Positions 36,046 to 47,399 of a DNA stretch of 64,000 nt are shown here, piece after piece (within the stretch, counting starts at the first letter, position 1; each line of letters starts with the position of its first letter). The position numbers were made by a program, and so were the translations under genes. The stretch lies in NCBI GenBank assembly GCA_940337035.1, contig OW679203.1, forward strand, positions 25,925,495-25,989,494. Direction: 5' to 3'. The notes below the pieces were generated by a model. That model saw only the letters and a list, made by a program, of their open reading frames with translations. It made no database searches and was not told where the DNA came from. Source of the stretch: Agriotes lineatus (taxonomy: Eukaryota > Arthropoda > Insecta > Coleoptera > Elateridae).

Positions 36046-36153
36046 AAAATGTAATTTTATCGCTGTATGTATATACATTGCAATAAACTTTTCAAATTTG
36101 CTAGAAAACAAGGCGAATGCGAGAAAGTCTAGGGGAGCACACTCCCGATTTTT

Positions 36154-36473
36154 TAACCAACAACAGTAGTATATCACTGAATATTGGGCACCATGCAAAA
36201 TATTCGCAAAATAATGTACCTACTCAAAAACTAAATAGCCTTGTTGCGAAATATTGCTTAGCAAAGATGTTCTGTCTTTAGTGATATCACTAGGTTACGT
36301 AAAACTAAACACCAACAAACTGTGTGAACAAAGTTTGGCTTGCGTTAAAAATGTTAAAATGTGTTTTGGAAGTATTCCGCTGAATTTAATTGATAATGAA
36401 TAATTACATTAATTCGGATTCTTTTTCAATAAAGTTAACCGTTATGTATTAATATTGTTAAATAGTCGTCCCA
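36154..36473. other. AT-rich spacer
   Basis: No gene or repeat was recognised between the Helentron-like element and the following MITE. Confidence 0.4.
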
Positions 36474-36681
36474 AATACCACTCGAAGTGGATATATATTT
36501 TTTAAATATTTAGCCATTTCCATAGAAATTATTACAAGTTTCACTCAACAAAATCACATTTAAATGTAGCCTTCAGATCGTAACATTTTTAATGTGATTT
36601 TGTATCGTAAAATTTAAACGCAATAATTTACATGGAAACGACAAAATATTTATCAAAAATATATCCACTACTTGTGGTATT
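36474..36681. mobile_element. MITE with about 95-bp terminal inverted repeats
   Basis: The two halves of this 208-bp segment are inverted copies with moderate identity: AATACCAC...GTGGATATAT at the left and ATATATCCAC...GTGGTATT at the right. Inner matches include TTTCCAT, AATTATT and CAAAATCACATT. Each tip is also self-complementary (CCACTcgaAGTGG). It has no coding capacity and is almost all inverted repeat, the form of a MITE of a cut-and-paste DNA transposon. The superfamily is unclear. A TA target is possible. Confidence 0.7.
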
Positions 36682-37167
36682 ACCCTTGAATATACCGTTT
36701 ACAGATACAAGTTCCTTTTGCCGTTTATGAGAAAACCGCATAAAAAAATAAACAGATAAAATCGCCCTTACACGTTAGTACAGTATTAACAATACAGTGG
36801 CTTCTGTACTATACATACGTAGGTATGATTCTCTATTAAAAAGTTAGTTAGAAAGACGAGCTCCGCTACGTTGCCAAATCTTCGGATCTCGTTTCGGTTA
36901 AAAACCACGTCGAATCGTCTGTATATACACTCGACTCGCAAGCGCACTCTGTGTGGCCTTTTGTGAACTATGGGTGTATAAAATCCGAAAAAATCTCCAA
37001 AACGAGATCCACCTTAAAAATGTAAATAAAGCATTCTATGTTACAGACGAGAGAATTAGACTTCATATACACGCTAAGCAAGGCGAGATCCGAAAATGGA
37101 TCTCGGCTTTCAAAAATGATCTCACCTTGGCTAACATTTATCTAAAAATGATCTCACCTTTCCCTTT

Positions 37168-37220
<53 letters not shown>

Positions 37221-38199
37221 CATGAAGAAGACCTTCAAATCCTATGGGCATGTAACAAAGTCCACTAGATTTTCTTTTGAAGCAAAGGTTATTCATTCTT
37301 CACGCAAGAAGAAAAGAGATGACATCGCCCAGTAGATACAGTATGCGGAGTTGCACAATATTTTAAAATGTAATATTGCGCTTTCCACAGGAAATTTAAC
37401 TTGCTCATTTAAAATTCATATTATCGAAGGTGCATTACACACTAGTACTTATGACACTTAAAAATTTTCTAAAAGGGGTATAAATTCGGCTTCAGGCAAT
37501 GCACTAATTATAACAGCGGCAATTTCCAAGGAAATTTAAGACACTTTTTCGGTAAATACTATCTGAACTCCGGCGTTTTAGGCACCACCGACTATGAACG
37601 CTAAATTTGTTGTTTCCTAGTTAACGAAAAGTTCCTCAGAGAGCCAAAATGGAAACCCTACTTCTAGAAACTCTAGAACAAACGCACTTTCGTCTCTTAC
37701 TGTCGGGGAAATCACTTGAGAACGGTATCGGTGGCGACTTCTATCGCGCGTAGGTATTGGAGGTGGGCTGCTAAACGTTCTTCGCGGAACTATATGCTAC
37801 TTTTTATCAACCCAGAAAGGTGGCGTTACTTGTATTGACGATAAACTGCTAAAGCATGTAACTAAGTGCTGGATATACCTATGTATAAGCTCTACAAAAC
37901 AGAAACAATGTAAGCACAATAGAAGAAGCAAAAGCAAGTAAAGGGTTAAAACTTCAAAAATATTACTAATTTATAGAAATTTGTCGAAGGGTGGCAATGT
38001 ATGTGTGAATTTCGTATTTACATACACTGGAAAGTTTTTCTGGAAGAAATTAGAAACGATCTCCTCCTCATAAAAGTTCCTTGACCATCTAACCATAAAG
38101 TCACCTATGTTTTCAAACTATCATCGACCCTGCAATGCGTTTCACAAAAGAGAGTTTTCAATTTTCATAGCAGAATAACAAGCTCGGTGTGGAAGTATC
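36682..38199. other. Non-coding stretch with a TA microsatellite
   Basis: No gene is supported. The frame at 36953-37225 ends in a translated TA repeat and is not real. Words GATCTC and AAAATGATCTCACCTT recur at 37000-37160, hinting at a short decayed repeat before the microsatellite. Confidence 0.4.
37172..37218. repeat. (TA)n microsatellite
   Basis: An uninterrupted alternating TA run of about 46 bp. Confidence 0.95.
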
Positions 38200-38855
38200 T
38201 TAAAGTCAAGTTCAGTCGGTTTAGATGTCGCTGCAACGCATTTGTGCGCCGACGTATTGTCGTGCTAGAAGTACACTTTTCTTCACTGTCATTCAGGACG
38301 TTTGAGCTTGATTTGGATCCGCAACTTGATCAGAAAATCGCAGTAATACGACCATTGTCAAGAAAGTCGATGCACAAAACGAAAAAAACTCGAGGCCTGC
38401 CGATAGCTTTGTTCGCACCTTATTTAGAGACGAGGTGGAGCGGTGAAATACCACGACCCATGTTAGCTTGTTTGGTGATGGGGTCGTAGTAATTGGCCCA
38501 GTTTTCGCCCATAGTGACAATTCTCTCAAAAAGTTGTCATAATTTACATCGGCACGGACCAAAAGCTCACGACAAATGTTCATTCGATCCTGTTTGTGTA
38601 AGGTTGTCATGCGGTATCGACTTAACCGATTTCTCGCCACTGTTTACATTCGCTTTTAAAATTATGAAGCGTTGAAGGTTTTCCACTCCTTGAATCATCT
38701 GCGAAACGTTCTCTACCACGCCTCAACTCATTTTTCCATCTACGGACAGCCGATTCTGTTGGGGGAGCATCCTCGTTAACTGTTTTAGCTATTTCAGTAA
38801 AATAAACACCCTCATTAATCAAGTATTTAATAACTGCCCGGTGTTATTTTTTTTC
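38200..38855 (-). pseudogene. mariner transposase relic (copy 1)
   Basis: The minus strand starts near 38850 with an HTH region (IKYLINEGVYFTEIA, then SAVRRWKNELRRG) and the mariner signature DDSRSGKPST. After an internal loss, it continues with LHKQDRMNICRELLVRAD, a shifted-frame segment corresponding to VTMGENWANYYDP (first catalytic Asp region, here degraded), and a shifted FLDNGRITAIF near 38340. Full mariner transposases are about 345 residues. Here about 210 codons of equivalent sequence remain in at least three frames, without the second and third catalytic Asp. It is an old dead copy, so it is a fragment of a mariner rather than a host gene. Confidence 0.75.
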
Positions 38856-39004
38856 TTATTTTTTTAGAAACTATCACAACACACTCTACTAAAGAGTAAA
38901 TTTCAAGGCGCTTTATTCCACACATAGAAATTTGGTCTGAGACTCGGCGGGTCAAGACCGCCGAAATATCTCTTTCCGAAGCCCAGTCATCTAGCACATT
39001 GTTA

Positions 39005-39200
39005 ACGGCGTGCTGGGTGATGTGGTTAGCATCACGCCTTCGACGGCTGACTTACTTTCCTTACTTCCACGGCCGTGTTTTGGGTACCCAATTTTTAAGG
39101 CGACTGGGCGGGCCTCCCATCAGTTGCCGAATGTGGGGATTGAACCCCGTACCGTGGCACCGCAGCCGAGCTTCCTAACCGCTCGGCCACGCTGGTTACT
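39005..39200 (-). mobile_element. tRNA-derived SINE (family 2, Leu/Ser-like head)
   Basis: The minus strand reads a near-perfect box A, TGGCCGAGCGGTTA (complement of 39177-39190), and a near-perfect box B, GGGTTCAATCCCC (complement of 39135-39147). This matches the heads of class II (Leu/Ser) tRNAs. The acceptor strand CCAGCGT has no pairing partner downstream, so it is not a working tRNA. A GC-rich body continues leftward to at least 39005 and perhaps to 38930, where a CGGCGG/CCGCCG hairpin lies. Intact pol III boxes suggest a relatively young SINE. No target duplication was identified. Confidence 0.65.
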
Positions 39201-39205
39201 AAATC

Positions 39206-40988
39206 GATTATAAAATATGGTTTTATACAAGCGCGACGATACTTTCCAAACACTCAAGATAGAGTGCGGCAAAATATTTCCCCTTCTCCCAAAGAGAAAA
39301 TTAGTTTTCCATACTGACTACTGTATTAACTGGTAAATCAGAAATTACTATGGCAGGAGAAAATTTCAGGGTGTGCACATGTCTCCTGTGGAAAATATCT
39401 AGAAGTGACATGTGTTCCTGGAACTACTGCACATAATGCTGCAAAATCCGCATTTACCGAAGAGAATTTAAACCTTGCATTGAATCGCTAATGGACATGA
39501 ACTGCTCCTGGCGAGCAACATTCGGGCTCGGTTGAAAATCGCTAGCACTAACCAAAACTACAAAGGGCGGCGCTCAACCCCAACGAAACAAACGCGCGAT
39601 TTTCATAAACTCCGAGTTATTGCTCTCCCGAAATAAAGATAAAAAAAGATTTACGTCTGTCCGTAAGCGACGCTAAGCCGCGAGTTTCAGTTTATGAGGG
39701 CTTCTGCAAGAACAGAATTAAATATTTGGATGTATTTTTGCTTTTTATTAATGTCGTGTTCTGCCATAAAAGGGAGCTCGGATGCAACTGTAATAAAATT
39801 TAAATTAGTTCACTTGCGTACTGAAGCTTACGACGGCTCCAGATTAGCTGCAGCAAGATTTGGCGCCGTTGCCATACGCAAATTCGGAATTTGCTGATAT
39901 TTCCTGCAGATTTGTAGGTTGAATATCTTTCAAAATATTTGTAGTCTCAAGACCTTTGAGAAGACTCGGACACAATACGTTCGTAATCGTCTTGTTTATG
40001 TTAGATTCGTGTTGCGGTTTTTTCTAATCTTGTTGGATTTTGTACTTTGCCTACTTCTTGCATGCGTTTTGAGGCATTTTAATTCCTAACCTGGTTGGCA
40101 GCTATCTGCAGTCTCGTTTTCCTTCTTCGTTTCTATAAATATATAAAGTGGATATTCGAAAAGGTATACAAGTAACCTTTATATTAAAAGATGGGGACAA
40201 CCATCCTTATTAGGAACTAACTCAATAATAACACATTTTCATTAACGTGAAATTATTTGTTTTAAGTTTAGCAAAGAAAGTCAATAATTGGCATCTTAAT
40301 TCAGAACGAGAGCAAAATTACAATTTCTTTTTCTTTGGAAAATGACCATGAACCATTTTCCTTTCTGTTCATTCTCAAAAAATCGTAGTTAATTCAACAA
40401 AGTAGTAAATGCATGTACCGGATGACATAGAAAAAAAGCAGTTACACCAATATTTATATGGAATTCTGGATATAACAGACAAGACTCATGATAAATAAAT
40501 TAAACCAGGTAATGCTTAATTATATTACCTGGAATAAGCTGAAAAGCGATATCCTTAAGTACTATTGAATTATGAAGTTAAGTAAACCGTCAAAGTAGGG
40601 AAAGAGTTGTTATAAATCTATTACAGTTATAAATGCATGTCCCAACCAGGGTAAAAAAGTTTCATGTTTTAAATAAATATTTACGAAGATAATATATAAA
40701 ATCACTTAACAAAATGTAGGTTATCAACTAGACCAAGCCATTAATTAATTACGTGTTTTGATATCACTATTTTCTTTACATTTTACGTAGATATCTGTCA
40801 ATGTGTTCAAGTGTTAAGCTCATTTGCCTACTTGCGCAAAACATGTACAAGTGTATTGAAGGTCATGAGCAACTCTGCAACATTAAGTCATTGCATATCA
40901 AGGCAGGTAGCGCCAACCAGTGTTACATCTTTTAGTGAGATATGACGTTATTAGCTTGCAATACGTGATCATAATCAAGTGATGCAAA
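39206..40988. other. AT-rich stretch without recognisable genes
   Basis: Only short frames are present. The more balanced part at 39470-39700 has no feature that I can name. Confidence 0.4.
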
Positions 40989-41565
40989 ATGGCTGACTAC
41001 GATGTGTCGTTTCATCAGCGTGTCGTCATTGAATTTCGATTCTTGCTGCTGATATTCACCACACACTTTAGCGTGTGTATGGAGAAATGTGCATGGATAC
41101 GGGTGGTATTAGACGATCAGTAAAATATTGAAAGATGGGTAGACGAGCATTCAAGGTTAGCCTGGTAGCGATCGTCCTAAAGCCGCATCAACTGAAGAAA
41201 ACAAGGTTGACAGAAAAACATATGTATTACGATCGATGCAATGGCAGCGAAACTTGGAATAGGGCACTAGATGGCTTGTAGATTGGATTATCGGAATGTT
41301 TGTACCCTCTGATCTGTTTGATATTGAAAAAATTGAGAACATGGGGTCGGAAATTCTCCCACACTTTCCGCATTCTTAATCTGGCACCTTTCGATTACCA
41401 TCTCTTTGGTTTTCTGAAGAACCAGAGGCGAACGAAGCACTTCAGACAGCTGTACGTCAGTAGCTTCGAGCAGCTGGAATGCAGTTCTACTGTAACGGAA
41501 TATTCAAATCTCCAGAACGATGCCAAACTGGAACAAACTGGGATTATGTAATAAATCAGGCAAAA
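40989..41565 (+). pseudogene. mariner transposase relic (copy 2), core deleted
   Basis: The left part begins MADYDVSFHQRVVIEF and, through frameshifts, gives an HTH-like RVYGEMCMD...IRRSVKY, the signature region PGSDRPKAASTEENKV and ITIDAMAAKLGIGH. All are recognisable N-terminal mariner segments. The right part gives LAPFDYHLFGFLK (normally LAPCDYHLFGPLK) and a shifted final segment corresponding to GDYV. The catalytic Asp motifs between them are missing, so about 580 bp remain of a roughly 1,050-bp coding region. It lies on the opposite strand to copy 1, and the residues shared between the two copies are few, which suggests separate mariner lineages. Confidence 0.75.
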
Positions 41566-44500
41566 ATCGGTACTCACTTTCCATACAACAATAAATTTTA
41601 ATTTATAGACAATTATAAGCAACTATTACAGTTTTAAATGGTAACTTAAGCCTTCTTAAAAGTTGCAATATATTTTTGAAATTTAATTTTCTTCGTGTTC
41701 TATAAACTCGACTCCCAGAATCGTGGCAGCATAAAACGTGCCTTTGGTATCCCTAGCCTGTTTATTTTGATATTTAAAGATACAACCTACTTAATTAGTT
41801 TTAATCAGTGTACTCTAGCCTTATCAAAATTCCGCACAACCGATCCTGTTACGTGTGTGCTGCAATAAACGCAACATCGTTCCAGGCCTGCTTGCTTAAG
41901 TTGTGGTTTTTACGATTTCGCAAAGAACAACCAGGCACAGGCTACCCTTAGTTAAGGACGGATGTACCTGCCGCTTCCTAGTGGATTTTACGATATTGCC
42001 TTAAGGCGAAATATGTGGAGACGGCGTGAAGCCTGCAGTAAATTGCTGCCTACAAGTTTCAAGTGCAACCAACGATGTTTGTAATCTCAACAGACGCATT
42101 CTTTATCGTGTACAGAGTAACTACGAGAATTTCGACACACTCCACAGATGACGTCAGCCACACGAGTGCAGTCAGGTAACATCCCGTTTTCTTTGCTTGG
42201 GAATTCAAATACCAGTCATTCAGTAGATAACGTCCGTCATCCAGGACCAACTATAATTTGGTTGTGAAAAGAACTTGAGCTAAAATAATACCCCCACCTA
42301 CACGAATTGTGTCAATTTCAATGGTTGCCAACATGAACGGGGTCGATTTAAATAAGTACCGACTCAAGCGGTATTAACATTGCGTTTTTGAAGGCACTTA
42401 TAACGATTACGTTTTTAAAAGATGGTTGTTTTAGCGATCTGTTTTATGCTGTTTGATGCATACGTTTAAACGCCCATACGAGCAGCTCAAGTTTTTAAGA
42501 TTTAATCCGATTTCTTTTTATTTTTTATGTTTTTACATGTGCCTTACAGGCAAGATAGTTGTGCGGGTTCTTTGTGTATTGTTTAAACTCAGTTTCAACC
42601 CGAGGACACTACAGGGCAAATCGGGGTATTTGAGAGTTTTGTGTTCACTGCTATAGCAATGTAAACACACGGGGTAAATAACTGTTCAAGTATTAAGCCA
42701 CACGAGACGTCGCATTTAAATTAACCTCTCGCCTCATTTCGAGTATTACATTGTGCAATCTTTCAAAGTATTTGTCCATTCCTGTCTAATTAAACCGTAA
42801 GGGGTACATCGGTATACTACTTGCCCGTCAGTATATCTCGTAAGTTATCCCCCTTGAGTTGTCTTGCTATCTAGCGTACCTTGAACGATATCATATAGCC
42901 AAAGTATTTTATAATTGCCAAGTCGTTTAAATTCTCAAATTTCGAATTATACATTTTTAATCAAGAACAAAAAGTTTTTATATTCGAAATGACTGATTTA
43001 GCAGATGTAACACTGGCTAAGTGTTGGTTTTAAGCCAATTTTCAAATAAAATTTTGACATGACTGTCGGTGATAGTATTGCTTCCACCTTTCTAAGATAT
43101 CACATGTCTGACTTAAAAATTCTATAACCATTCCAGTGCTCTCAGTGTCACAAAAAAGAGCCAGCCTGCGTCTCGGTTACGGTAATGAATCTGTAACCGC
43201 CAAAACGCAGATTGACTGATTCCTTATGAACTAACCACACTTACCGTGCGGGCCGAACTAGCTCTTTTCGGCGCTTTTTAGGTCGTGGATACGGAAATCA
43301 GAGGTGCAACGTGCAAGCAGCTACAAACACAGTAGGAAGCCAGGAATCAAAGCGATAAATCAACAACGGTTGACTAGCATTTATTAAGTATAAAATGTTA
43401 TTTGAATCCCAAAACGGTATATTTAAATGGTTTCTCAAATTATTTAGAATACATAACATGTTTTACGGAAGGTTTTCACACGAATGAACTTAATAAACTC
43501 CTTTGTGGGTTTTTTAAAACATTGAATTCGTCGGATTAATCGAGAGATGTGCACATCGCTGTCACCTTAAATACCAGGTCTCCGATAACCCAAACGTAAG
43601 TGCCCCTTTTGCAATCGATTAAAACATGTAATGTTGTAACAGTAATTAAATTTTATGAAATATGGATATATTAATAACGCATATAACGTGTCATGTAATG
43701 CCGTCGCGAATGAATAAAATTTCCACACACTAACCTCTGGCTTTTGGCGGGTAATTAAAAGGCGACGCAGGCGGTGAGCGGCGATACACAGGAATTCTAA
43801 TAACGGCGGCTGCTGCACCTGGTGCCGTTTAAACTGCCGGAAAATGTGGAAAACGACTGGGTTCTGTTCGCCCACTGCAGGAGCGCATAAGACTCGTGGC
43901 GAAGTATTCCCTCGTAGAATAATTATTGAGACAAAAGGTCCTATTCCAAAGGATACTATAAGAGAGCTAAAAGCTAGTAATTAATATGGGAATTATTGAA
44001 CTTGAAAGTCCATCATACCTGATTTGTCCTCAGCTCTCGAAAAATAATGCTTAATTAAGCACACGAAAAATTACTCGTCAGCGAGCTGCTAGGCCGAGTT
44101 GCCAAAAAAAGAATGCGCTTAGGCCAAATTGCAAGACGCTGGGAAAGAAGATAACAAAAGCGCTGCGTTAGACAGATAGTGAGCTGGGATTCAGGCAGAT
44201 ATGAAAATGAACTCAACTGGGAAATTGAACAATTCGAAATGCAAACTGATTACGATTTGAATTAAATATACAGGTTAAACCCGAAATAATTGCGTACATG
44301 GAGAAAACAATTAAGCAGCGCGAAAAATGGTTTCAGTAGTAAGCATCATCTGGACTAGGATTTTGTTTTGACATACATCGTCTGCTATATTTGTAAGTCT
44401 GTCGTTCAATTCTTTGCTTATATTGTTTTTACATGGCCGTTTTGTCGCTGTATACATTGTTTCTATCGTCAAATAAGTTGTTTTAATACCTCCCATTAAG

Positions 44501-44784
44501 ACATTAAGTGTGCTTATTCTAGCTCTACACGTTTGCTTTCCTTCATCGCTCGTGGTAATGGGTCCCTTTTGGAGTAATTTTAAAGCACTACGTAAAGAAA
44601 AAATCGCAACCATTGGGCGCAGTGTCAAAAAGACCTGGTAATAATAGATGGTACTAATTTTGTATTTTTTAGAATGAGTACAATCTAGGGAGCTAATTCA
44701 AATGATACAGAAGGAGAAATGTTATTTATCTAAAAAGTCTTTGTTGAGCTCAACTGACAGCAGTCGAAATACGACAAGTTTTTC
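41566..44784. other. AT-rich stretch without recognisable genes
   Basis: The frames at 43567-43875 and 44311-44628 (minus, 102 and 105 codons) have no recognisable motif and no conserved neighbours. The second lies just upstream of the LINE relic but on the opposite strand. Nothing else stands out. Confidence 0.35.
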
Positions 44785-45062
44785 CATAGAGCGGAATGTT
44801 CAATAGGACTGCGTTATACCACCGTTGTTACTTTATTTCTATTTTGACTTAGTGTTCCAAAGAACTCTATACAAAGAATCTGACATCATAAAAGTAAATG
44901 GAATACTAATTAATAATATATGACTGGCCTATGATACAGCCATCGTTCTAGACACAGTGGAAGCGTTGCGACGTTTAGTGGATAAGGCTTCTTAGAGAAA
45001 GGGATGTTTCTGACCTGAAAATTAATACGGCAAAAACCAGGGTGATTATCGTAAGTAGAACT
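44785..45062 (+). pseudogene. LINE reverse transcriptase relic, 5' part
   Basis: The plus strand encodes LYKESDIIKVNGILINNI followed by a stop, then LAYDTAIVLDTVEALRRLVD and, shifted, KINTAKTRVIIVSRT. This is the RT palm segment that in live elements reads ...INNIRYADDT...LINT.KTK.MV.SR. The catalytic YADD is degraded to AYD-T. The matching downstream part of the same protein starts again at about 46690, so the LINE is interrupted by the GC-rich insertion between the two. The clade is not determined. Confidence 0.7.
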
Positions 45063-46689
45063 TGTTACGGTATTAAAAGAACTTTACGACACCCACCCAA
45101 GGTGAGCATCGCACCACGGAATCAGTCCTGAAAACTGGCACACTTGCCCTGAGATCGGCTAAAACTAGGCTAAAGGCCACGGCTGGAACGCTCAAGGAGT
45201 CGGGCGTGAGTCACACGATACGTTCTGGGCAAGCGTGTTGCGGCATATATATATATAGGGTATGTCAAAATTATGAGGGCGCCACCAAGCCTGTCTTAAC
45301 CCGACTAACCGGGCCTGGACGGTTAGACGGGAGCGAAGCACGCAAAATACTCCGACGATAGGATTACTCAAGAGTTGCAAGGTCAAATAACAATTTCGAG
45401 ATTGCCTTATGCAAGGATTGTAATTAGGTGCCAATCCGACCGCGACTACGCAGCTGTCTCACCCACCTGTACGCTCAAAACTCCCTCGTCCCGTCGCACA
45501 ATAATCAGTACACTGAAAGGGGCGCTTATCTGAAACAGAACATGCACAAGTCGAAACAAAACAATAGTTCCCTTAACTAACAAATCATGTATTGACTCAT
45601 GGGTTACAATGGGGCAGCGGAGTGCGTCGCCCTATATCTATAAATAGATTATATCTAAGAAAACACCAGCTGGCGCGCGCTCTAAGCCTAGCGACAGATG
45701 TTGAACAGTAATGAACAAAGTAGCACTTGTAACATAGACAGTCTGTAATTTGGAATGAATGTACAAATATGCGGGCGCGACACCTTATGCAGCAAACAGT
45801 AATGAACAAAGTAGCACTTGTAACATAAACAGTCTGTAATTTGGAATGAATGTACAAATATGACGACAGTGCCTGTAGGCACAAGAGATGTGACGGGCTC
45901 GCTCGCGGCGTCCCAATACAGCTCGTACGCGGGGCTTAATGCTCTCCGCGGGACAGGTACACTCGCGTTCACAGCGGTAATCAGTTCAAAGACACATACC
46001 TTAATATGTAGGCGGTTGGGGAGCCTGGTACAGTTGAGTTGCGACAGGCTGCAGTCTTAGGTGGCAGGTACATTCGATGTTCGACGGCTATAGGGATGAG
46101 TGGACATCCGCCATAATGGCGACGTGAGACGCGTCAGGACGCGTACAACTGGACGACGAAAAATGGGCCACTTTCGTTCTGCGGGACAGATCCTCGAAGG
46201 TCGAGATGAAGGGGCACGATCCCTTACTTACGGGAGCAGGAACTGGGCACAAGAAGCACCCACGCTACGCCGAAAACAAATCGGAACTCCCACACAACCA
46301 CCACACGAACGCTCTCTGCAACGGGCTGCGATCAACTGCCCAGAGGGAAGCGCTGCCACAGGTCACATCGGTCGCGTCCCCACGTGACTAAACCTCGGCA
46401 GCCAATCGCGAGGCGATAAGATGAAACAAATTAATGCCGGCGACAATGGTAGCACGCCGCAACGGCGTGTTTTCTAGAAGATTTGGAATTCTTGCGAGCG
46501 ATAACGCTCGGCTGCCAAAGCGCCATCAGAGGGGCGCTCCAACCGACGAGAAATACTGCGTTTGAGGCCAAATATGTGCAAAATCATTATTCTGGAATTA
46601 GGCGATGGAGCCAAATAAGTAACTAAAAGGGTTTAGCATACGGGCACGCTGCCCTAAAGCCTAGGTGGCTATTTAAAATACCAAAACGA
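45063..46689. mobile_element. GC-rich 1.6-kb insertion into a LINE, identity unknown
   Basis: This block is much more GC-rich than its surroundings and lies between two parts of one LINE coding region that should be separated by only some tens of codons, so it was inserted after the LINE. It contains a near-identical 69-bp direct repeat (45704-45772, 45795-45863), a TATA-like CTATAAATAG near 45640 and TGGCGACGTGAG at 46113, which resembles a tRNA-Arg primer-binding site of Ty3/gypsy elements. An LTR with a short piece of leader is a reasonable but unproven reading. The frames inside (95 codons or fewer, both strands) show no domain. Confidence 0.4.
45704..45863. repeat. 69-bp direct repeat, 91-bp period
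   Basis: Two copies starting AACAGTAATGAACAAAG at 45704 and 45795 differ by a single base (TAGACA versus TAAACA) over about 69 bp. The 22 bp between them is unrelated to the flanking sequence. Such high identity inside otherwise old DNA implies a recent duplication. Confidence 0.9.
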
Positions 46690-47095
46690 CCTGACAAACT
46701 CCAAAGACTCAGTGTAATCTTGGAAGTTACAACCAAACCAATACTTAGAAAGTTGGATCACTAAAATCTAAAACCAGAGGAGAAAACTAAACCTCGCATA
46801 GAAATGGCCAGAGCGACTTACCTCAAAATGAAGAACTCACTAAAAAGTCAGCATTTTTACTTACCCATGATATCATTTTCTTAAGTCATATATCTACCCT
46901 GTACTGCTCTACTGCGTAGAAATGTGGATCTTGGTCCATGAACCACTTGCAGGCTTTGAAATGTGAATACTCAGGAGAATTCTCAATGAACAGAGCACGT
47001 CACGAACAAGGAGGTTTTTAGAAGAATGGGCAAAGTTCTAGAATTGCCAACTCCTATAAAAAACAAAAATCCTGGATTATATAAATATAGGTGAG
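46690..47095 (+). pseudogene. LINE reverse transcriptase relic, 3' part
   Basis: Through several frames the plus strand gives QYLESWIT, KPRIEMARATYLKMKNSL, a shifted YLPCTALLRRNVDLGP (for YIYPVLLYGVETWTL) and TEHVTNKEVFRRMGKVLELPTP. This is the post-palm region of the same kind of LINE protein (consensus YLGSWIT...IEMARATFLKMKKLL...TEHVTNEEVLRRMGKE). It continues the relic at 44785-45062. Frameshifts and stops make it inactive. Confidence 0.75.
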
Positions 47096-47399
47096 ACAAA
47101 ATCGAACTGTTCAGGCTTATTAACTTTTCAATTTCAGCTCTACTAAATTTTGTCAAATCGCAAAATTTAATTACTTGCTATCTTTGGTAGCTACAGAGAG
47201 TAAGAGTTCATTTAAATATTCGAATATGCACAAATAAATAACAAAAAATGCATATTGTTCTATAAATACGTAAAACGTAACGTCTGAAACTGGTTTATCG
47301 ATCGACCCCAGGTCTGCGTCGCGTAGCGGCAAAGACTGCAACAGCAGTATCGAACTGTAACGGGACAATTAGAGTGCACAGATGGTAGCTCGATTTTTG

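Larger units (their letters stand above)
35457..36153 (+). mobile_element. Non-autonomous Helentron-like (HINE-type) element with 145-bp repeats
   Basis: The element opens with ACTTTCTCGCAT (35459-35470), which also forms a hairpin with AGAAAGT. After a TG microsatellite (35571-35610) come nearly three 145-bp tandem units containing ACCGGAAGTGGC. Near the end is the inverse ATGCGAGAAAGT (36117-36128), directly followed by a hairpin (GGGAG cac aCTCCC, 36133-36146) and GATTTTTT. Subterminal inverted repeats, a microsatellite, central tandem repeats and a hairpin after the 3' repeat are the known hallmarks of HINE/DINE-1-type elements mobilised by Helentrons. There is no coding capacity. The same layout recurs at 61787-63188. 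Confidence 0.65.

Noticed and set aside
36953..37225. 90-codon frame ending in alternating Ile-Tyr
   Set aside because: The end is the translated TA microsatellite and the rest has no recognisable motif.
39130..39196. Functional tRNA-Leu or tRNA-Ser gene
   Set aside because: The internal boxes are excellent, but the acceptor ends do not pair and no proper variable arm follows. A SINE explains it better.
43567..44628. Two minus-strand frames of 102 and 105 codons as genes
   Set aside because: I recognise no family, and they are isolated, unspliced and without promoter signals. Chance frames are likely.
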